A DNA stretch of 64,000 nucleotides, taken from contig NZ_JAODWD010000002.1 of the NCBI RefSeq assembly GCF_025345615.1, forward strand, positions 310,001 to 374,000. Direction: 5' to 3'. Shown in pieces: positions 59,184 through 64,000 of this stretch (position 1 is its first letter; each line of letters starts with the position of its first letter). Made by a program: the position numbers and the translations under genes. The notes under the pieces were generated by a model, which saw only the letters and a program-made list of their open reading frames with translations, was not told where the DNA came from and did not search any database. Source of the stretch: Mycobacterium deserti. GTDB taxonomy: Bacteria; Actinomycetota; Actinomycetes; Mycobacteriales; Mycobacteriaceae.

Positions 59184-61475
59184 ATGTCCCTTATCGACCT
59201 GGCGCTGCTGCCGATTCGGATCGGACTTGGGGTCGTCACCTCAGCGCTGAAAGCCGCTACCCCGGACGCGCCCGCACCACCGGGAGACCTCGTCGCCATC
59301 GGCGGGATGCCCGAAGGCGTGCCAGTTGCGGCGCTGCGGCCCGAGCCGAAACTCCCTGCACCAGAGGCGTGGCCGTTCGGCGAGGAGTTCCCGCGCACCT
59401 GCGGCACCGGCCGCTACGCCGATGGCGCGCTGTTCTGGACCGACTTCCTCTACGACGACCACGGCGCGACCGGCCTCCTCGTCGACATCCCGACCGGCGG
59501 CCTGGTGCCGCCGCGCGGCACATACGTCTATCCCGACGGCCCCGCCGCCCGCAACGGTGCCGATATCTTCCGCGTCGCCGTCGGGCTCACCGAGACCGAC
59601 ACGTGGTGGCGCGTCGACTGGAACACCCTGCAAGACCCGTCAATCCCCATCGCGCTGTTCGTCTTCGACACCGACCGGGGCCAAGCGCCCACCACCACAT
59701 GGCCTGCCGGCGCCGGAGTCACCTCGGCCGGCATCGACACCGCTCTGCTCATCTCCGCCAAGGGCGCCGGCCTGATCGACCTCGTTACGAACTCGACGAC
59801 CCCCGTCGAGCACTTCGTCGACATGAAGTCGCGCTCCTTCCTCGCCAAGGTGCCCCGCACGCTCATCGAACCCGACGGCACCTGGACGGTCCGCCTCGCC
59901 GCGGGCTTGGCCAACGACGACGGTGACGGCTTCGACGACGTCCCCGTCACCCGCGGCGCGCGACCCGGCCAGCCGAACGTCTACAACGTCGCGTTCCGCA
60001 CCCACCAGCAGGAAAAGGTCCGCCTGAACTTCTGGTCCGACCAGGCGCAGGCCGCCGCGTTGACCAAGGGCGACGTCACCGAGTTCTCGCTTGCCGTTGA
60101 CTGGGACCAGCTCGCCGACCGCCGCACCACCGACGAGCCGGCCGTGCACGGCACCTCCACCCGCTGGTACGTCTCATCGATCGAGCTGGGGCAGGGCGTC
60201 GCGAAGACGAACATCCTCAGCACCGATCCGCAGTTCCTTGGCCGCGTGCAGCCCTACTCGGTATGCCTGCCCTCGACCTGGACACCGGGACGCACGCTGC
60301 CGTTGACGCTGCTGCTGCACTCACTTGCGTTGGGGCAGAACCAGTTCGCCGCCTTCGGCCCGCGCCTGCTGAACCAGTTGTGTGAGGACCGCGAGTCGGT
60401 GGTGGTGACGCCGCTGGCCCGCGGTCCGTCGAGCTGGTATTTCGACGAAGGCGAACTCGACGTGTGGGAGGTGTGGGCGCGGGTGGCCGAACAGCTCGGC
60501 ACCGATCCGCACCGCACCGTCGTCTCCGGCTATTCGATGGGCGGCTACGCGGCGTACAAGCTGGGACTGACCTACCCGGAGGTGTTCGCCCAAGCCGTCG
60601 TGCTGGCCGGGCCGCCGGTCTGCGGGGTACGGCTGCTGCCCAACGTCGACATCCCGGGCACCCTCGACCCCAACTCGCCTTGCGCCCGCGCGGGCGACAC
60701 ATTGGAGTTGCTGCCCAATGCACGGTGGCTGCCGTTCCTCATCGCGCACGGCCTGGCCGACGAACTGGTGCCAATTACCTCGGTGCTGTCACAGGTGCTC
60801 GAGCTGGACCGGCTGGGCTACCGCTACCGGTTCACCGTCTACCCCTTCGACGACCACATCGTGTGGACGATCAAGGACGAATTCGACGATGTTCTGTCGC
60901 ATATGGGCACCGGGCCTCGCCAGAGCGATCCGGGGCACATCACGTACAAGTGGTATCCGGAGCTGGTGCGCAACGACCTGGGCCTAGGGCCACAGCAGGT
61001 TTGGTGGTTGTCGAACCTGACTGCCGATCCGGCTCTCGCCACAAAGCGCGGAGCGGTCGCGTCCGTCGACGCGCGGTCCTATGCACGCCCGGACCCGACG
61101 CGCACCATCCGGCGCCGTCGCGGCGTCGAACCCGACCTCGACCTGTCCCCCGGCCTGTACACCGAATTGCTCTGGCGCATAGGCGCTTCGGTCGATCCGA
61201 CGCCTCACCTGACGTTGAAGCTCAGAGGGGTCGCGACGCTGACGGTCGACGTCGCCAGGGCCGGGCTCGCATCGTTGGCCGTCTCGATGATCGACGTGTC
61301 GACCGACATTCCCGCGCAGGTCGACCTTGCCGCGCTGCCGCCCGATGTGGCGGTACTGATCGACGGCGAACCGACGGGCCCGCTCGTGAAGGTGCCTGTC
61401 GGACGGCACACAATCGCGCTGACCACCGCGGCGGCGCCCTCCAAAGAGGTCTTGACCGCGCTTTTCCGCCGGTAG
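59184..61475 (+). CDS. Large alpha/beta hydrolase (prolyl oligopeptidase/esterase-like)
   Basis: 763 residues from ATG 59184. The N-terminal 340 residues are a beta-rich domain of unknown type (ALFWTDFLYDDHGATGLL, VRLAAGLANDDGDGFDDVP). The hydrolase domain (about 345-620) has nucleophile Ser in VSGYSMGGYA (near 449), Asp in GLADELVP (near 526) and His in FDDHIVW (near 556). The C-terminal 140 residues form another beta domain. No signal peptide is clear, though the first 20 residues are hydrophobic (IDLALLPIRIGLGVV) and may anchor it. Similar mycobacterial proteins are annotated as esterases or peptidases of unknown substrate. Confidence 0.8.
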   Translation: MSLIDLALLPIRIGLGVVTSALKAATPDAPAPPGDLVAIGGMPEGVPVAALRPEPKLPAPEAWPFGEEFPRTCGTGRYADGALFWTDFLYDDHGATGLLVDIPTGGLVPPRGTYVYPDGPAARNGADIFRVAVGLTETDTWWRVDWNTLQDPSIPIALFVFDTDRGQAPTTTWPAGAGVTSAGIDTALLISAKGAGLIDLVTNSTTPVEHFVDMKSRSFLAKVPRTLIEPDGTWTVRLAAGLANDDGDGFDDVPVTRGARPGQPNVYNVAFRTHQQEKVRLNFWSDQAQAAALTKGDVTEFSLAVDWDQLADRRTTDEPAVHGTSTRWYVSSIELGQGVAKTNILSTDPQFLGRVQPYSVCLPSTWTPGRTLPLTLLLHSLALGQNQFAAFGPRLLNQLCEDRESVVVTPLARGPSSWYFDEGELDVWEVWARVAEQLGTDPHRTVVSGYSMGGYAAYKLGLTYPEVFAQAVVLAGPPVCGVRLLPNVDIPGTLDPNSPCARAGDTLELLPNARWLPFLIAHGLADELVPITSVLSQVLELDRLGYRYRFTVYPFDDHIVWTIKDEFDDVLSHMGTGPRQSDPGHITYKWYPELVRNDLGLGPQQVWWLSNLTADPALATKRGAVASVDARSYARPDPTRTIRRRRGVEPDLDLSPGLYTELLWRIGASVDPTPHLTLKLRGVATLTVDVARAGLASLAVSMIDVSTDIPAQVDLAALPPDVAVLIDGEPTGPLVKVPVGRHTIALTTAAAPSKEVLTALFRR

Positions 61476-61478
61476 CAT
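61473..61478 (+). promoter_or_regulatory. -10 box for leaderless MFS transporter transcript
   Basis: TAGCAT, whose first three bases are the stop of the preceding gene, ends 7 nt before GTG 61486. TTGACC at 61452-61457 could be a -35, with a short 15-bp spacer. Confidence 0.5.
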
Positions 61479-61485
61479 CCAGCGC

Positions 61486-63000
61486 GTGCCGGACAGTACC
61501 CGCGTCGACGGCGCTCAACGGCAAGTGTCCGGCCTGGCCGCGGCGATGACGGTCGTCGCGATGGGCCTCGGCTATGCCATCTCGATCGGCGACCCCACCA
61601 GCCTGTCGGCCAACCTCTCGCTGGTCTCGGCCGGTCTGGGAATCACCGGCAGCACCGCCACCTTCGTCGCCAGCCTGGCGACCCTGACGATGGCGGCCAC
61701 CGTGCTCAGCGCCGGTGCGCTCGGCGATCTCTACGGCATGCGGCGGATGTATCTCGTCGGCCTGTCCGGAGCCGTCGCCTTCAGCGCCCTGGCCGCCGCC
61801 TCGCCCGTCCCGGCGGTGCTGATCCTCGCGCGCGCCGGCGTCGGCGTCACGCTCGCTTTCCTGATCGGCCTGTCGTTGGCCATCACCAACGCCGTGTTCC
61901 CGCCGGGTCGACGCGCCGCGGCGATCGCGGCCTACTTCGGCGTGGGTTACGCGGTGGCCACTCCGATGCCGGCGATCAGCGGCGCGCTGGCCCACGCAAT
62001 CGGTTGGCGTGCCTGCTTTTTCGCTGTGCCGGTCGTCGCCGCGGTGGGTCTGCTCGTCACCTGGCGCTGGGTGCCCGAGACGGTGCGCGCCGAACGTCGC
62101 CTCGACCTTCCGGGCATGGCGCTGTTCGCCGTGGCCCTGCTGGGTCTGATCTTCGGGGTGTCGCGGATCGAAACCGGGTTCAACGCCGTCGGTGTCACCG
62201 CGATCGGGGTCGGTCTTGCGGCTGGCTGCGCGTTCGTACTGCAGGAGCTGCGCACGAAGGACCCGGCGCTCGATATGCGTGTCTTCCGGTCGGGCCGGTT
62301 CAACGCGGCCGTCACCGCCGGGGTGATGTTCAACATCGTGCTCGGCGGATCGATGGTCCTGCTGGCCTTCTACCTCGTCACGATCCGCAAGGAAAGCCAC
62401 GAGCTGTTCGGCCTGCTGCTGATTCCCGCCACCGCGATGGCCGCGGTGGCCGCCACCTCGGCAGGCCCGGCCGCCAACCGGTTCGGCCCGCGCACGGTCC
62501 TCGTGACCGGTCTGCTCGTCATGCTCGGCGGCCTTCTGATGCTGCGGTTCTTCGATCTGGATACGACCCGCACGACGGTGTTCGTCACCGCGGCGCTCAT
62601 CGTGGTCGGCGGCGCCCTGGTGACCACTCCTCAGGCCACCATCATGATGAGCAGCGCCCCGCCTGACCTCGGCGGCGCGGTGTCGGCCGTCAAGAGTGCG
62701 GTCAACGAGGGCGGCTACTCACTGGGACCCGCGCTCTTCGCCCTCGTGGGCATCAACTTCTTTCTCACCGACACCGTGCGCGACCTGTCGGGGATCACGC
62801 GCGCGGAGGCACGTGAAGCGCTGTTGACGGCGCACGGCGGCCACGGAGCACAACTGGTCAATCCGGAGCAGGCCCGACTGGTCGTCGATCAGGCGCCGCT
62901 CAACGCGGTCGACGCGATCCACACCCTGAGCCTGGTCATGGCCTTCGGGCCGATCATCGCGATCGTCCTCGCGCTGTGGCTGATCAAGCCCGACAGGTGA
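61486..63000 (+). CDS. MFS transporter (DHA2-type drug:H+ antiporter family)
   Basis: 504 residues from GTG 61486, about 14 hydrophobic segments, consistent with the DHA2 (QacA/EmrB) branch of the major facilitator superfamily. The loop 2-3 motif GALGDLYGMRRMYLVG (motif A) and the helix 5 motif GPALF-like and PAISGALAHAIGWRACFF stretches are typical. It probably exports a drug or metabolite with proton antiport. The C-terminal extracytoplasmic loop (RDLSGITRAEAREALL) is longer than usual. It converges on the WS/DGAT gene with 7 bp between stops. Confidence 0.88.
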   Translation: MPDSTRVDGAQRQVSGLAAAMTVVAMGLGYAISIGDPTSLSANLSLVSAGLGITGSTATFVASLATLTMAATVLSAGALGDLYGMRRMYLVGLSGAVAFSALAAASPVPAVLILARAGVGVTLAFLIGLSLAITNAVFPPGRRAAAIAAYFGVGYAVATPMPAISGALAHAIGWRACFFAVPVVAAVGLLVTWRWVPETVRAERRLDLPGMALFAVALLGLIFGVSRIETGFNAVGVTAIGVGLAAGCAFVLQELRTKDPALDMRVFRSGRFNAAVTAGVMFNIVLGGSMVLLAFYLVTIRKESHELFGLLLIPATAMAAVAATSAGPAANRFGPRTVLVTGLLVMLGGLLMLRFFDLDTTRTTVFVTAALIVVGGALVTTPQATIMMSSAPPDLGGAVSAVKSAVNEGGYSLGPALFALVGINFFLTDTVRDLSGITRAEAREALLTAHGGHGAQLVNPEQARLVVDQAPLNAVDAIHTLSLVMAFGPIIAIVLALWLIKPDR

Positions 63001-63007
63001 AACGGGT

Positions 63008-64000
63008 TCAGGTGCTCCCCAGGAGTTCGGCCAGCTCGGCCTTGAAGCGGTCGGCCAGGTCCCACAGGTCGTCCACCAGCCGTTGGCACGAGATGATGCC
63101 GACATTGAGCTTGCCGCTCAACGACATGACCGTGATGTTCAGCCCCGAGCCATGAAAGATCGGGCCGAGCGGATACAGCGATTTCATCTCGGCGCCCATG
63201 GCGTACAGCTTGGTATCCGGCCCTGCCACGTTCGAGATCACCACGTTGTGAACCGGGGTGCGCTTGAGCGGAGTGTGCGACATCAGCTCCAGCACCACAC
63301 CGAACACCGCAGGCGGGATCACCTGAGTCAAGTCGCCCAGCAGCGTCGGCGAGAGGTCGGCACTGTGATCCTTTGCGTGCGAACTCGATTCGGCGATGAC
63401 CCGTAGACGCTCGACGGGATCCTCGATGTGCGTCTGCAAGTTGGTGAACATTCCCGACAGCTGATTGCGCCCCGGCCGGTCGGACTTGTCGTGCACCGAC
63501 GCAGGCACCACCGCGATCAGCGGTTTGTCCGGCAGCTCTGCGCGGTCGTGCAGGTACCCACGCAGCGCGCCGGCGCACAGCGCCATCACCACGTCGTTGA
63601 CCTTGACGTCGAACTGGTTCTTCACGCGCTTGACGTCGTCCAACTCCAACTGCGCCATCGCGATGGTGCGCGACGAGGTGATCTCCGCGTTGAAGACGGT
63701 CGCAGGAGCCGTGAACGGCGCGGCCATCGCGGTGCCACTGCGTGCGCGACCGATCGTGTTGACGATCGTCGACACGGTCGCGGGCACCACCCTGGTCAAC
63801 TGCCACGGACGAGTGAGGGCCCGCAGGAAGCCTCCCGCGGCGATCTCGAACGGCATCGCGCCTCCTGGCCCGTCCACCGGGTCGGGTGGCGGGGCGTCGG
63901 GCTCGAGGTCGCACAGCTGGTTGATCAGATTGGCCGCCGACACACCGTCCACTGCGGCGTGATGCACCTTGATCATCAGCACGATCGAGCCGCCGTCCTG
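63008..64000 (-). CDS. WS/DGAT-family wax ester synthase/diacylglycerol acyltransferase (N-terminus beyond window)
   Basis: 331 C-terminal residues are visible; the frame is open through the right end, so the start lies beyond 64000. The catalytic HHAAVDG motif is intact, followed by the family blocks NDVVMALCAGALRGYL, AVVPASVHDK, NQLSGMFTNLQT, VISNVAGPDTKLYAMG and GLNITVMSLSGKLNVG. It esterifies diacylglycerol (or fatty alcohol) with acyl-CoA to make storage triacylglycerol or wax. It contrasts with the paralogue at 18103-19602, whose histidines are lost. Confidence 0.92.
   Translation of the reverse strand, partial: QDGGSIVLMIKVHHAAVDGVSAANLINQLCDLEPDAPPPDPVDGPGGAMPFEIAAGGFLRALTRPWQLTRVVPATVSTIVNTIGRARSGTAMAAPFTAPATVFNAEITSSRTIAMAQLELDDVKRVKNQFDVKVNDVVMALCAGALRGYLHDRAELPDKPLIAVVPASVHDKSDRPGRNQLSGMFTNLQTHIEDPVERLRVIAESSSHAKDHSADLSPTLLGDLTQVIPPAVFGVVLELMSHTPLKRTPVHNVVISNVAGPDTKLYAMGAEMKSLYPLGPIFHGSGLNITVMSLSGKLNVGIISCQRLVDDLWDLADRFKAELAELLGST

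Overview
The window comes from the chromosome of a mycobacterium, most likely a fast-growing Mycolicibacterium. The evidence is the combination of an antigen 85-type mycolyltransferase, an MmpS/MmpL pair, two wax-ester/triacylglycerol synthases, a DesA3-type desaturase, F420-linked enzymes (LLM and Ddn families), an EspC-like type VII secretion substrate, rifamycin ADP-ribosyltransferase Arr, and high G+C. At least ten genes start 6-7 nt after a TANNNT box with no Shine-Dalgarno sequence, which is the layout of leaderless mycobacterial transcripts.

Layout. 1-7.8 kb: recC (5' cut by the window edge), recB and recD, joined by overlapping stop/start codons. 7.8-12.2 kb: an accessory operon of a patatin-like phospholipase, a cytosolic subtilase with an unknown N-terminal region, and a soluble ComEC-type metallo-beta-lactamase-fold hydrolase. 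12.7-20.9 kb: Pks16-like acyl-AMP ligase, three GAF-ANTAR regulators, a DesA3-like desaturase, a WS/DGAT-like protein lacking its catalytic histidines, and a mycolyltransferase. 21-26.8 kb: dicarboxylate transporter plus tartrate/D-malate dehydrogenase, arr, a PPOX protein divergent from a flavin monooxygenase, and a transglutaminase-like protein. 26.8-33.6 kb: DUF3072, an NCS1 permease with a Cys/His tail, hemerythrin, CPA1 antiporter, TetR/SDR pair, Ddn-like and HD-domain proteins.

33.7-45.1 kb: a small membrane protein divergent from a Pif1 helicase/pseudo-exonuclease/BRCT fusion, TetR/MpaB-family pair, small unknown ORFs, a PknH-sensor-like lipoprotein with a scrambled C-terminus, an LLM oxidoreductase, and TetR-mmpS-mmpL. 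45.3-50 kb: a DUF4189 protein, a decayed DUF2231 gene, a STAS/HATPase fusion, TetR with a double-dyad operator facing a membrane protein, and prfC. 50.2-53.9 kb is an accessory conflict-type region: a divergent Imm32-like immunity candidate, an EspC-like partner and a putative type VII polymorphic toxin, then a secreted PASTA-like/Ltp-like pair. 53.9-64 kb: rhomboid-like, Pro/Thr-rich DUF7159-like and multi-pass envelope proteins, a RidA pseudogene, a Tat/lipoprotein amidase, an alpha/beta hydrolase, an MFS transporter, and the C-terminal part of an intact WS/DGAT.

The best candidates for undescribed biology are the phospholipase-protease-MBL operon beside recBCD and the type VII toxin/immunity locus. 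The Ltp-like pair and the Pif1-BRCT fusion follow. All functional statements rest on reading motifs and recalled family knowledge; no database search was run.
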